DNA of 64,000 bases from Brachionus manjavacas (lineage: Eukaryota > Rotifera > Eurotatoria > Ploima > Brachionidae). Both the position numbers and the translations under genes were made by a program. Location of the stretch: contig JAHQIY010000003.1 in assembly GCA_019054805.1 (NCBI GenBank), positions 4,402,001 through 4,466,000 on the forward strand, in the 5' to 3' direction. The notes beneath the pieces were generated by a model that did not search any database, was not told where the DNA came from, and saw only the letters and a list, made by a program, of their open reading frames with translations. Positions 46,188-55,844 of the stretch are shown in pieces (the stretch's first letter is position 1; every line of letters starts with the position of its first letter).

Positions 46188-46637
46188 TTAGGATATTTTT
46201 TCATTCAATTTCATTTTTCCTTTTTCTCTTGTACACAAGTCACGCAACGCTGTTTTAAAATCTGTTTCAGGCAGTGTTATTCCTTTGGATTTCATAAATT
46301 CTTAAAAATTAAAATTCTAAAATCAAAAAACAAAAAAAAAATTGGTGTTCAAATTAAAACCTCTTGCTGCTTTCATTACGTCAGAATATTTTTCTCGCAT
46401 ATCCTCACCTTTGCTTTTTGCCCATATAGTCATGTCTGGTATCAGGGATGTTATAATTTGTTTAAAAATGGCTTTATTCGTAGAGGCACTAAACGCAGTA
46501 TTTTGTTTGAAAAGCTGGGCTTTCGATACTCTAACGTTCGGATAATTTAAGCTCAAACTAACTTCACCACCAACTTCTTCATATTCTAATCTTAATTCCT
46601 CCTTTTGAGTCTTTGTTGCTAAAAATTTAACAACCAT
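46188..46637 (-). CDS. Small BEN-like protein (two exons)
   Basis: Exon 1 is 46361-46637 (ATG at 46635-46637), the intron is 46301-46360 (60 bp, GT-AG) and exon 2 is 46188-46300; the product is 129 residues. The spliced C-terminal part, DVMKAAREFMKSKGI and TALRDLCTREKGK, is predicted helical. The pattern of a helical block, a Lys-rich loop and a final block resembles BEN domains, DNA- or protein-binding modules common in transposon-associated and chromatin proteins. The gene lies downstream of a coiled-coil ORF and an EnSpm transposase pseudogene on the same strand, so it may be an accessory gene of that element. BEN assignment is tentative. Confidence 0.5.
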
Positions 46638-46704
46638 GAGTGATAAGGAAACATTTTTTTCAATTAAATCTCGATCTTAAATTCTAATAATCAATTTTTT
46701 TAAA

Positions 46705-47217
46705 TTAATTAATTAATATATCTTCAAGAACCTTAGCCATATTTAGCTTATCTTTTAGCATTTGATTTTCTTTTTTCAATTCTAAGTTTTCATGCTCCAA
46801 TGTCTCAATCAGGCTATTTCGATCTTCTAATTGCTTAATTAACTCTGAGCATTTCTCATTTGAAGAATTATTTGAATTTGTTGAACTATCTGAGCAAGAA
46901 TTATCTTCACTTTCACTTAGTTGTAGTTTTTTAGCATGAATTAGTGATTTATTTCCTACTACTTTCTCGCCTTGAATTTTTTTTTTCGTTCTATTATTGT
47001 ACTCCATGTTTTTTAGCAAAGATTCACATTTTGATTTTTCGCCAATAAAAATTAACTCTACACGATGTTTTTCTTTGTTCCATTTTGCATTATAAATGCC
47101 ATTAATTTCCAAATCTTCATTTTTACCAATAATAATATTTGACTTGTAAATAATTTCGTACTTATTATCATCTAACCATTTAACTATATTGCATATGATG
47201 GAGATTTTTTTGTGCAA
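46705..47217 (-). CDS. Coiled-coil ORF beside EnSpm transposase
   Basis: A 170-codon open frame whose listed start is a TTG; a splice acceptor AATATAG just inside (near 47190) suggests that the true 5' exon lies upstream. The N-terminal part, VKWLDDNKYEIIYKSNI followed by NGIYNAKWNKEKHRVELIFI, resembles the small beta-rich module found before BEN domains in many invertebrate proteins. A Ser/Asn-rich linker follows. The last 45 residues form a heptad-like coiled coil (IKQLEDRNSLIETLEHENLE). It lies 68 bases upstream of the BEN-like gene. Together they could be two parts of one ancestral protein. No firm family. Confidence 0.45.
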   Translation of the reverse strand: MHKKISIICNIVKWLDDNKYEIIYKSNIIIGKNEDLEINGIYNAKWNKEKHRVELIFIGEKSKCESLLKNMEYNNRTKKKIQGEKVVGNKSLIHAKKLQLSESEDNSCSDSSTNSNNSSNEKCSELIKQLEDRNSLIETLEHENLELKKENQMLKDKLNMAKVLEDILIN

Positions 47218-47787
47218 ATGCTCATTTAAGTAAATTATCTAATCTAAGCTTTTTGAATTTGAGCTTTTTATTAATTTAAATTTTAAATTTAGCTAAATAA
47301 AATAAATTTGAACAAAAATATCAATAACAGGTTTTAAATTTTAACTTTTCTAAGTTAATTTTTAACTTATAGTATTTTTTAGCCAGAAATTAAAGGTCAA
47401 TTGACTTGAATTAATATTTGATATGAAATACAAATCTGAAAAAAAAATAAGCAAAAAAATTGCTTATTTTTTAGATTGCTAAAAGGGTTTTAAACCTCTA
47501 AATTTCATTCAGGAAAATTAATTATTAATTATTAATTATTTGGCTTTATTTTTTCTATAGATAAATTACAAGAAATTTTTTCCCAAAAAAATTATTACAT
47601 TTGATTAAAATATTGTTTTCAAAAAAAATTTAATTTAGTTAATGAGAGGACGAAAAATTCGATACATAGCAAATTTCTTCATGTTCTAACAAAAAGCATT
47701 TTTTTAGATTATAAATCAATTAGATACTGATCACTCAGAGTACACATTATATTAGATGACTTCAAATGTTTAAATTTAAATTTTTTA
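47218..47787. other. Spacer
   Basis: AT-rich, no feature seen beyond a short ATTAATT repeat near 47520. Confidence 0.4.
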
Positions 47788-49110
47788 TTAAAAAGGCTGA
47801 ATGAGCTTGCTTAATACTTGACAAATGGCGACACACTTTTTCTGATTATAACAAAAGCAAATTATAATACAAAAATTTCCATTTATTTCTACACGGTAAT
47901 TTGATGATTTTACTTTCTTATAATTAGTTGATGTTAAAAAAATGTCTTTTTTTCTTACATAGTCTGTCACATTAAAATCATCTCTTAGATCAAAATAATT
48001 TTGCTCAAGATTAACTCTAATTTTACAATTTAAAATGTTCCTATTTAAATTTCTTCCATAAACCCATTCATGGTTAAATCGCTTGCTCCAGGAAAAAATA
48101 TCTTCTTTTACGTTTTTATCTAGTGAACACATTTGATAATTAGATAACTTCAATATTTTTAAAGAGTTAATTATCTGAACTCCTGTATGATTTTTAGCTT
48201 TTATAAAATTGGACACTTGCCTATTCATGTCCTCAAATGCGAAACAATTTAACTCATTTATAGAACCATTATTTTTAATATCACTAGTTAAATGAATAAG
48301 CTCATGAACTCCGTAAAGCATTGTATCCAACCCATAGTTGAATTCACGAACATAATCTTTTAATAAACAATAAATATCGTCCAGATATTCTAAATTTAGA
48401 TTTGGCTGAAGTAAATTCTCAACTGCTACGACTAAATTAATTATATGATTTTAATTGTCCCAAAGACATAATCCATCTAAATATGGGTAGTGAATAATAA
48501 ACAAGAAAGGAGAAAAATTCGTTGACTTTCCATTTTACAACTTTTTGTAAAGATCTTGGTATAAAACTAGGAATTTTAATTTTTACTAAAGACTGGTCAA
48601 TATTTTTTAAATATTTTCTCAAAGAAGAACACCTATTGGAATATTTTTCATCAAACCAATACTTAATTAAAGTTTTTACTACTCCCACTAAAATTGAATG
48701 CATATAATCAATTACTGTAGATTCAATCGGAAAATAAAACTTTAGATCAGATAATAAACATGGGCCCTTTTTACCTTTTATTACATTATTATCTTTAATT
48801 GCTTTTTCAACATCAAAAACATATTTATCATGCGTTCTTTTGGTCTGTCATAGTGATAATTCTGGTAAGGATAAACTCTTATATTACCATTTTTTGCTGA
48901 CTTAATATTCTGACCATTGAACTGTATTTAAAATTGCTGCTCGAGCAGGTTTATCAAAAACACCATGAGTTAAAAAAATTTAAAAATCTTATCTCCTATT
49001 AATAAACCATTTTCCAAAATTTTAAGTTGATTAATAATAGGTTTTAGAAAGAAGTGAAAATTCGGCTTATATTTTGACACCCATAAACCAGCAACAATTA
49101 CATTTGCTAA
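47788..49110 (-). pseudogene. EnSpm/CACTA-type transposase pseudogene
   Basis: Minus-strand reading in order gives FKLANVIVAGLWVSKYKPNF, then IQFNGQNIKSAKNG, IRVYPYQNYHYDRPKER, DYMHSILVGVVKTLIKYWF, PSFIPRSLQKVVKWK with FFSFLVYYSLPI, and finally MLYGVHELIHL with LNCFAFEDMNRQVSNFIKAK. These are the sequential blocks of the animal EnSpm/CACTA (transposase 21-like) family: GLW, YP, D-MH-VFLGV, SEW-FLLYYSLP, and H-LLHL-CF-FE. Several frameshifts and stops break it into pieces (48437-48703 and 47788-48330 are the longest). Terminal CACTA repeats were not identified. Confidence 0.8.
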
Positions 49111-49164
49111 CTTAAATCTTTCATTCTTTTTTATTTGGTTGATTGTAAGATAAATAGGCCATAT

Positions 49165-49306
49165 GCTTGTTTTGCATGCATGATTACGCTTTTGACAATG
49201 CGTTTAGAATTAAAAATGTTTTTGCGCGGACGAGATGTACTTCGATGAATGGCCAAAATCCGTTTTTTAGCTTGAGATGAAGCATTATCGAACGAGAAAA
49301 TACGGT
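49165..49306. mobile_element. Diverged relative of the 163-bp MITE
   Basis: AGATGTACTTCGATGAATGG and a right end AACGAGAAAATACGGTA match the inside and right terminus of the nested MITE at 2967-3129. The left terminus is degraded. Confidence 0.6.
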
Positions 49307-49481
49307 ATTTTAATTTAAATTATTGGATTATATGGTACCAAGTTTAACACCCTAGTTTTAAACTGGTTATTCATTAAGAATATAAATATTTATCTATTTT
49401 AATAAAGTCAGTTATAAATTGTATTGAATACAATTTTTAATTTGATTTTCCCTCCCGCTCCTACTAATTCTCCTTCGGATT

Positions 49482-49542
49482 CCTTTTAACGATACAAAAA
49501 CTAGAATTTTCGATAAGTTCCTAAATTATCGCAAATTTTTCG
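49482..49542. repeat. 61-bp inverted repeat, left copy
   Basis: CCTTTTAACGATACAAAAAC and the following 41 bases (to GCAAATTTTTCG) are repeated in reverse complement at 52494-52554 with about four differences. The pair brackets about 3 kb that includes a retrotransposon copy. Confidence 0.8.
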
Positions 49543-49680
49543 GACAAAACGATTTAAAAGCTTAATTTAAATCTCACATTGTATATTTTACTAATAATTT
49601 TTTTATTATTCTGATGAAAAGGTGGCTCAGAAAAGATTAATTAATTTAAAAATTAATTTATTTATTAATTACTTGCGCAA

Positions 49681-49961
49681 GAGTCTAAAAAAGACATGTG
49701 GCTGACTTGACTTTGAAGTCAAGTCGTTTGATCTGACTTATTATTTTCTAAAGTCATTTAAAGTCAAGAATTTGAAATAAAAATGGCCAATTAGCCATTC
49801 TTCATTAGCTTTAATTCAAAATTTTTATTTGAATTTTTAACCGTTCCATGTAGTTATAAAGTGGGCTCATTTGCATTTTTAGTCTTTGAAATGATCTCTA
49901 TTTTTTTTTAATTTTCAAATCATGTCTAGTGAATTGACTTTAAGACATTTTTACAACTCTG
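49681..49961. mobile_element. Decayed hAT-related MITE
   Basis: The right end, reversed, reads CAGAGTTGTAAAAATGTCTT, close to the terminus of the hAT element at 4293. The left part contains GACTTGACTTTGAAGTCAAG motifs of the same kind. No target duplication is visible. Confidence 0.5.
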
Positions 49962-50065
49962 ATAAATAAAATACCGACTAAATAATACCAACTGGTGTGT
50001 TTTGAGGCTAGGTATAGAAAAAATGAATAAAAACGGATTCATTCCAACCAAATGAAAAAACCAGT

Positions 50066-50125
50066 CCCCTTTTCACAAGCGGGGACTGGTATCGAAAAAA
50101 AACAGTCCCTGCTTGTGAAAAGGGG
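50066..50125. repeat. GC-rich nested hairpin
   Basis: CCCCTTTTCACAAGCGGGGACTG (50066-50088, 23 bases) is matched by its reverse complement at 50103-50125 with one mismatch. In addition, the left arm folds on itself through CAGTCCCC and GGGGACTG (50062-50088). Two alternative stems are thus possible in a GC-rich patch within AT-rich DNA. Confidence 0.85.
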
Positions 50126-50310
50126 GGATGAGTTTGATGAGATGTAATAAGAATTCATTAATTGACATAATTTTCAAATTCATTTCTGTTTTTCTTTGTT
50201 AACCTATTAAAACTTGTCGGCATTATTTCACAGAGTTAGGTAATACCTAATGAAGTATTTTATTTAATTAACTATGTTTTTGCTAATTTTGAAATAAATA
50301 AAAATAACTG

Positions 50311-52147
50311 AATGCCAATTTTGGTTTGATTTTATTGAGAAGATGGGAAAAAACCCACTGACAAGTAGACCTTTTTGGAAAAAAATAAATAAATTTAGAA
50401 CAAAAAAAGGATCAAATTTAATTCCTAAATTGATTTTAAATGAAAGGGAATTCAAAACTAATGAAGAAAAGGGAAAATGCTTTGGAGAACTCTTATCGTC
50501 AATATTTAGTCCTAATTCTGATTTAATTGATACTGAGAAAGATATCGAAATTCTAAATTCTAACTCTGTTTTCTTTAGGAATTATAACCAGTCTAATTTT
50601 AATGATCCAATTTGCTTAAATGAATTAATTATGGCTTTAAAGAGATTAAAAAATGAAGCGGCATCAGGACCTGACCAAATTCATAATTTAATGTTAAAAA
50701 ACTTACCTAGAAATTCATTAATAGAAATCATAGAACTTTTTAATTTAACTCTTCGAGAAGGTAGAGTCCCGAAAGCGTGGAAAACATCTTACATTACTAT
50801 GATTCAAAAAAAGGCCTCTAGTTTACACGATCCTTTAAATTATAGACCAATTAGTATAACGAGTTGTTTAGGAAAGCTACTGGAACGCATAGTATATTCA
50901 AGATTATACAATTTTTTAGAGCAAAATTCACTCCTTATCCAGGAGCAATCTGGATTTAGGAAACACCGGCGAACAGCAGATAATCTTTTCTTCTTAATTC
51001 AAAAAATTGTGGAATCATTTAATAGAAAAAAGAGTTTGCGGCCTTTTTTTTGATATTTCTAAAGCCTTTGATAGGGTTTGGCATGAAGGTTTACTTTTTA
51101 AATTGATTAAAATAAATCCACCTCATTACTTGACTAACTGGATAAAATCCTTTTAGACTCTAGGACATTTAAGGTAAATGTGAATGACCATTTGAGCGAA
51201 GAATATCAAATAACTGCAGGTGTTCCTCAAGGCTCAGTAATTAGTCCTCTTTTATTTAGTATATACATTAATGACATCCCTAAAAGAAACAAAACAAATA
51301 ATGAATACTCTCTGCTTTTTGCAGATGATCTAGTTACATTCTTCATTTATAACAAAAAAGGGAACCTAGAAAATAAGATCAATAAATACCTCAACGAATT
51401 AGAACAATGGCTTATTAAGTGGAAAATGAAGATATCGGTTGAAAAGTCGTGTTCATTAGTCTTTTCTAGGTACAAAAAAGAGAGTGATAATCTTAACTTA
51501 AAAATTTATGGAAACAGAATAGAGAGACAAAAAGAAATCAAGTTTCTTGGTATTAAATTTGATTCTAAATTAAACTTTAATATACTGGTAGATGAAATTA
51601 AAGAGCGCTGCAATAAAAGGCTAAATATTATTAAGATATTGTCAAACAAAAAATGGGGTCTTAATCAGAACACACTAGGAAATCTATATAAATCTTTAGT
51701 CGGATCAATTTTAGACTATTCTTTTCCTTGCTTGAATTCATTTTCAGAAAATAATATCAAAAAACTACAAGCAATTCAGAATACAGCAGTCAGATCTATT
51801 CTTAAGTTAAAATATGATACTCCCTCCAACATCGTACATCATGAGGCTTTTAATAAACTAAAATTACTAACAGTCTCGAATCGGCTTTTTGAATTGAGTG
51901 AGAGATATGTTGGGGCAGGACTGAGTCATTCTATTCCATTGGTTGTAAGACTGGTGAAGGAATACAAAGAAGGTTTCGAATCAAGATATATTGACTACCC
52001 AACTCCATTGTGTAATTGCTACCTTACTATTTCTTCTTTTTTTTTTCCTGAAACTTGAACTATTTAAACATGAGCCACATGTTACAATCTTTTCCAATTT
52101 TATATATTCTTAATTTTCATTTATTTAGCTTATTTACTTTTTTTAAT

Positions 52148-52183
<36 letters not shown>

Positions 52184-52313
52184 CTTATTTTATTAACTTT
52201 AATTTTATTTTTATTTTATTTTATTTCATTTTTATTTTATTTTTTTAATTTTTAACTTATTCTGAAGGAGCTCTAGCTCGGTACAGAAAACAAATAAATA
52301 AATAAATAAATAA
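50311..52313 (+). mobile_element. Non-LTR retrotransposon, 5'-truncated copy
   Basis: Homology to the related minus-strand copies starts near 50311. The element ends with the family tail CTGAAGGAGCTCTAGCTCGG, then TACAGAAAACAAATAAATAA repeats to about 52313. The 3' UTR includes a T30 homopolymer at about 52150-52182. Endonuclease is absent. No target duplication was found. Confidence 0.88.
50343..52058 (+). pseudogene. Reverse transcriptase of the 50.3-kb retrotransposon, frameshifted
   Basis: The 5' part (50343-51053) covers the connector and RT fingers: LKRLKNEAASGPDQIHNLML, SYITMIQKKASS, NYRPISITSCLGKLLERI and QEQSGFRKHRRTADN. A frameshift near 51045 precedes FDISKAFDRVWHEGLL, and stops near 51155-51180 interrupt the next segment. 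The 3' part (51180-52058) contains ITAGVPQGSVISPLLFS, the catalytic box SLLFADDLVTFF, KFLGIKFDSKLNF and the C-terminal thumb-like region. Motifs fit the Jockey/CR1 group of LINEs. The catalytic residues are intact, but the frame is not. Confidence 0.88.
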
Positions 52314-52493
52314 ATTTTATCCTAATTAAAGAAGAGTAAGATCCGAAGATTTTTTAGGAACTGTCCGATAAGTTTTCAAAAAATCATAATCAAAAAACCT
52401 ATTTATATGAACAATAAAGATAAATAAAAAAATCAATGATATAGTAACGCTTAGAAACCATAAGAAGTTTATTGAAATAAAAAATTAATTAAG

Positions 52494-52554
52494 CGAAAGA
52501 TTTGCGATAATTATGGAACTTATCGATAATTCTCGTTTTTGTATCGTTAAAAGG
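52494..52554. repeat. 61-bp inverted repeat, right copy
   Basis: Reverse complement of 49482-49542. It abuts the truncated end of the next retrotransposon copy near 52573. Confidence 0.8.
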
Positions 52555-52572
52555 TTTACTTGGGGATTCAAT

Positions 52573-54285
52573 TTAATCAATTTAAAAAGTAAACCTTCAT
52601 GCAAAACCCTATCAAATGCTTGAGAAATATTAAAAAAAAGGCCACAAACTCTTTTTTTCTATTAAATGATTCCACAATTTTTTGAATTAAAAAGAAAAGA
52701 TTATCCGATGTTCGCCGGTGTTTCCTAAATCCAGATTGCTCCTGGATAAGATGAGAATTATGTTCCAAAAAAATGTATAATCTTGAATAAACTATTTCTT
52801 CCAATAACTTTCCTAAATAATTCGTTATACTAATTGGTCTATAATTTAAAGGATCTAGTAAATTAGAGGCCTTTTTTTAAATCATTGTAATGTTCGAAGT
52901 TTTCCACGCTCTGGGACATTACCTTCTCTAAGAGATAAATTAAAAAGTTCTATGATTTCTATTAATGAATTTCAAGGTAAGTTTTTTTACATTAAATTAT
53001 GTATTTGCTCAGGTCCTGATGCCGCTTTATTTTTCAATCTTTTTTGAGTCATAATCAATTCATTAAAATTACACTGATCATAATTTCTAAAAAATTCAGA
53101 GTTAGAATTAAGTATTTCGAAATCTTTCTTATTATCAATTAAATCAGAATTAGGACAAGATATTGAAGAAAAGATTTCGTCAAAGCATTTTCCCTCTTCT
53201 TTATTAGTTTTGAATTCCTTGTCATTTGAAATCAAATTTGAGATTAAATTTGATCTTTTTTTGTACTAAATTTATTTATTTTCTTCCAAAAAGGTCTACT
53301 TTTTAGTGAGTTTTTTCCCATCTTCTTGATAAAATCAAACCAATTTTGATTCTAGAATTTTTTTTAAAGAGACCTTTAACTCAAATGTAAGTTGATTATA
53401 TTTTTGCATGAGCTTTTGACAGCGAGTTTTTTGGAAGGTTCTTCTTACTTTCCTGCGTTCTTTTTCAGGATAACAATGTTTGGGGGGAGACTGGTTTTTG
53501 GATTTTCTGAGAATGTTAAGGAATGCTTTTATGAGAAGCAGAAATGATTTTTTCTGTAATTTTATCATTTAGTTGATCTATAGTGATGGAACCTTCAGGG
53601 ATAATAACTATTTGATAATCTAAAATCTCGCTAAATAATTGCCTGTTCGCTTTCCTATAGTTAAATTGTTTAGCTGTTGTTTATTTTCTAATTGATAGCC
53701 CATAGAAATTGATGCTTCGATTGGGAAATGGTCACTAGTTATGTCTTGACTATTTAAGACATTGAAGTCGGTAATTTTGTTAATTAATGAGGATGAAACT
53801 AAAAAAAGATCAAGAATTTCAAAGTAATTCTTATTAAAAATATTGAAAGTAGGGCGCTTATCATTGATTACTGAAAAGTCTAACTCATTGATTTTTCTTT
53901 CCAACATTATACCGTTTTCATTTTCCCCTACGCAGTCTATTTGCTTTGTTCAAGCGTTTGGATCGCCATCTAAGATGAAGTTTCTACATTTATTATTTAC
54001 TGTTTTAAAAAGCTCAAAGTTCAGAAGTACATTGGGTGGATTATAAAGACTAAAAACAACTTATTCATTTTTCCTTCCTAAATTTAGTTTTATACAAAGG
54101 AGTTCGGAATTGAATTCCTCATAAGAAAAATCTTGTATAAATTCAATTCCTTCTTTAATTAAAATAGCTACTCCTCCTCCATACTTGTTGCGTGGTTTAG
54201 TTAAGAACTGATAACTGTGAAAATAAAAATAAAAATTTACCTCACTTAAATCTATCTTTAATTCATTGAGCAAAACAATGTCGGG
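52573..54285 (-). mobile_element. Non-LTR retrotransposon (family of 50.3 kb), 3' segment
   Basis: On the minus strand this holds RT N-terminal sequence (QEQSGFRKHRRTSDN, 52577-52804), the connector (52987-53235), a Lys-rich region (53335-53568), and the endonuclease domain with TSDHFPIEAS (53620-53907) and KYGGGVAILIKEGIEF (54061-54273). Frames are broken. The 3' half is missing. At 54285 it is interrupted by the Jockey-type element, and 53080-54285 is repeated after it. Confidence 0.85.
53080..54285. repeat. 1.2-kb direct repeat flanking Jockey element, left copy
   Basis: Almost identical to 58751-59958 in the same orientation. Differences noticed are one substitution (GATTTCG versus GAGTTCG) and a 2-base change in an A-run. 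The Jockey-type element sits exactly between the two copies. Confidence 0.95.
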
Positions 54286-54392
54286 TCTTCTAAACTAATC
54301 TATGTCTTCTAAATTTCAAATTTGAAAAATTTGAAATTGTTTCTAAAGTGAGCAAATCTCCCGGAATAGTGCAGTTATCCGAGACTGCAACG

Positions 54393-55844
54393 ATGATTAA
54401 CCAGTCTAATCAAACATTGGACAATCTACACGAAAACTGCACACAATTCGCCCATAGCAATACACACTCTAATCCAATTCAAACGCAAAAAACAAGACCA
54501 AGTCTCTATCACGAACCACCTCGAACACAATTTTACGAGCAAAACATGCAACAAATATACATGCCCAGCTTCCAGAATGGAAATTTAGTCTCTCAACAAC
54601 CATTAACACAGTTTTCTCAAACTCCTTTACAACAATTTCCACCTTTTTTCAATCAAAACCACGCACAACAACAACATGTACAACATATGCCATATCAACA
54701 ACATCCATACCTACAAACACAACAACAAAACCAACACACTTCGATTCAATCATACGCCAATATTCTGACCGACGATAATTTGAATCTCAAATCACAAACA
54801 TCCAACAACAACCCTGAACAAATTAAATTTTTCACTTTAAAATTCAAAAGTAATGATAGATTCCCAGACATGTTCAAAGATTATTTCAACTTAGAAGAAT
54901 ATTTAAACAAAATCAAACCTAGCAACAAAATCACAAGTGCATTCATCAACAAAACAGACGAACTAATCATAAAATTCACTGAAGAAAGTCAAATCGAATA
55001 TTTGCAATCATGGCCGAAAGATGCTTTCCAATATGGAATTAGCGAAATAATCAGACAAAAAAGATTTTATCTGGCTATACAAAATGTTGATATAAACTTT
55101 GAAGTTAGTTCAGACAAAGCCAAAAAATACCTCAAGGAAAAATACAACATAGAAGATACGTTAAGGATGTTCAAAAAAGCAACCAACCAAAAACTAACTT
55201 TAGTCAAGGCAGTGACAACTTGTGAAAAATCATTCAATAAGCTATGCAAAGAGGGTCACATCTATATAGGTTACACCAGAGTCAAAATCACGCCATGGCG
55301 ATTCGGAGTGACGCCTGACCAATGCTTCAATTGTCAGAAATTTGGACATTCACAAAAAGTCTGTCCAAATAAAGAACCAACATGTCTAAGATGCGGAAAA
55401 AACCATAGACACGATAAATGTAAGGTAAAGGACCCAAAAGATTATTTTTGTAGCAATTGCAAAGGTAATCATGTGACCTGCGCGAAGATCTGCCCCGTCC
55501 TTAAAGAAGCCGTTGAAAACAAGACGAAAAAAATAGAAGAAAGAACGCAAAGAAAAGCGAAAAACTCGACCAGAGTAGAAACAGCGTATCAAAAAGAGAC
55601 ACCGGTACCAAACATTACATTCAATATCCTAAAATTCATCATTGATATTATCAGAAATCTAAATGAAATTCGTACAGCCGTACACGATAACCCTAACCCG
55701 CTTATAGCGATAATAAACGAGAATTTTGGAAACTTATACGCAGATAAAATCCATGAACTTTTATTTAACAATCAAAATTTAAACCAACAACAAGACATAA
55801 ACATGATAAACAGATTTATTGACAATGAAGATGAACAGTTTTAA
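54393..55844 (+). CDS. Jockey-type ORF1, gag-like RNA-binding protein
   Basis: This 483-residue protein would package the element RNA. The first 130 residues are rich in Gln, Asn, Thr and Pro. A central domain (about 140-290) contains FFTLKFKSND and is RRM/PRE-like, as in Jockey gag. Three zinc knuckles follow: CFNCQKFGHSQKVC, CLRCGKNHRHDKC and a variant CSNCKGNHVTC with a later Cys, together at about residues 311-367. This arrangement is standard for Jockey ORF1. The frame is open to a GTG at 54348, but the first ATG is 54393. ORF1 ends in a 20-base overlap with ORF2. The frame is uninterrupted. Confidence 0.9.
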   Translation: MINQSNQTLDNLHENCTQFAHSNTHSNPIQTQKTRPSLYHEPPRTQFYEQNMQQIYMPSFQNGNLVSQQPLTQFSQTPLQQFPPFFNQNHAQQQHVQHMPYQQHPYLQTQQQNQHTSIQSYANILTDDNLNLKSQTSNNNPEQIKFFTLKFKSNDRFPDMFKDYFNLEEYLNKIKPSNKITSAFINKTDELIIKFTEESQIEYLQSWPKDAFQYGISEIIRQKRFYLAIQNVDINFEVSSDKAKKYLKEKYNIEDTLRMFKKATNQKLTLVKAVTTCEKSFNKLCKEGHIYIGYTRVKITPWRFGVTPDQCFNCQKFGHSQKVCPNKEPTCLRCGKNHRHDKCKVKDPKDYFCSNCKGNHVTCAKICPVLKEAVENKTKKIEERTQRKAKNSTRVETAYQKETPVPNITFNILKFIIDIIRNLNEIRTAVHDNPNPLIAIINENFGNLYADKIHELLFNNQNLNQQQDINMINRFIDNEDEQF

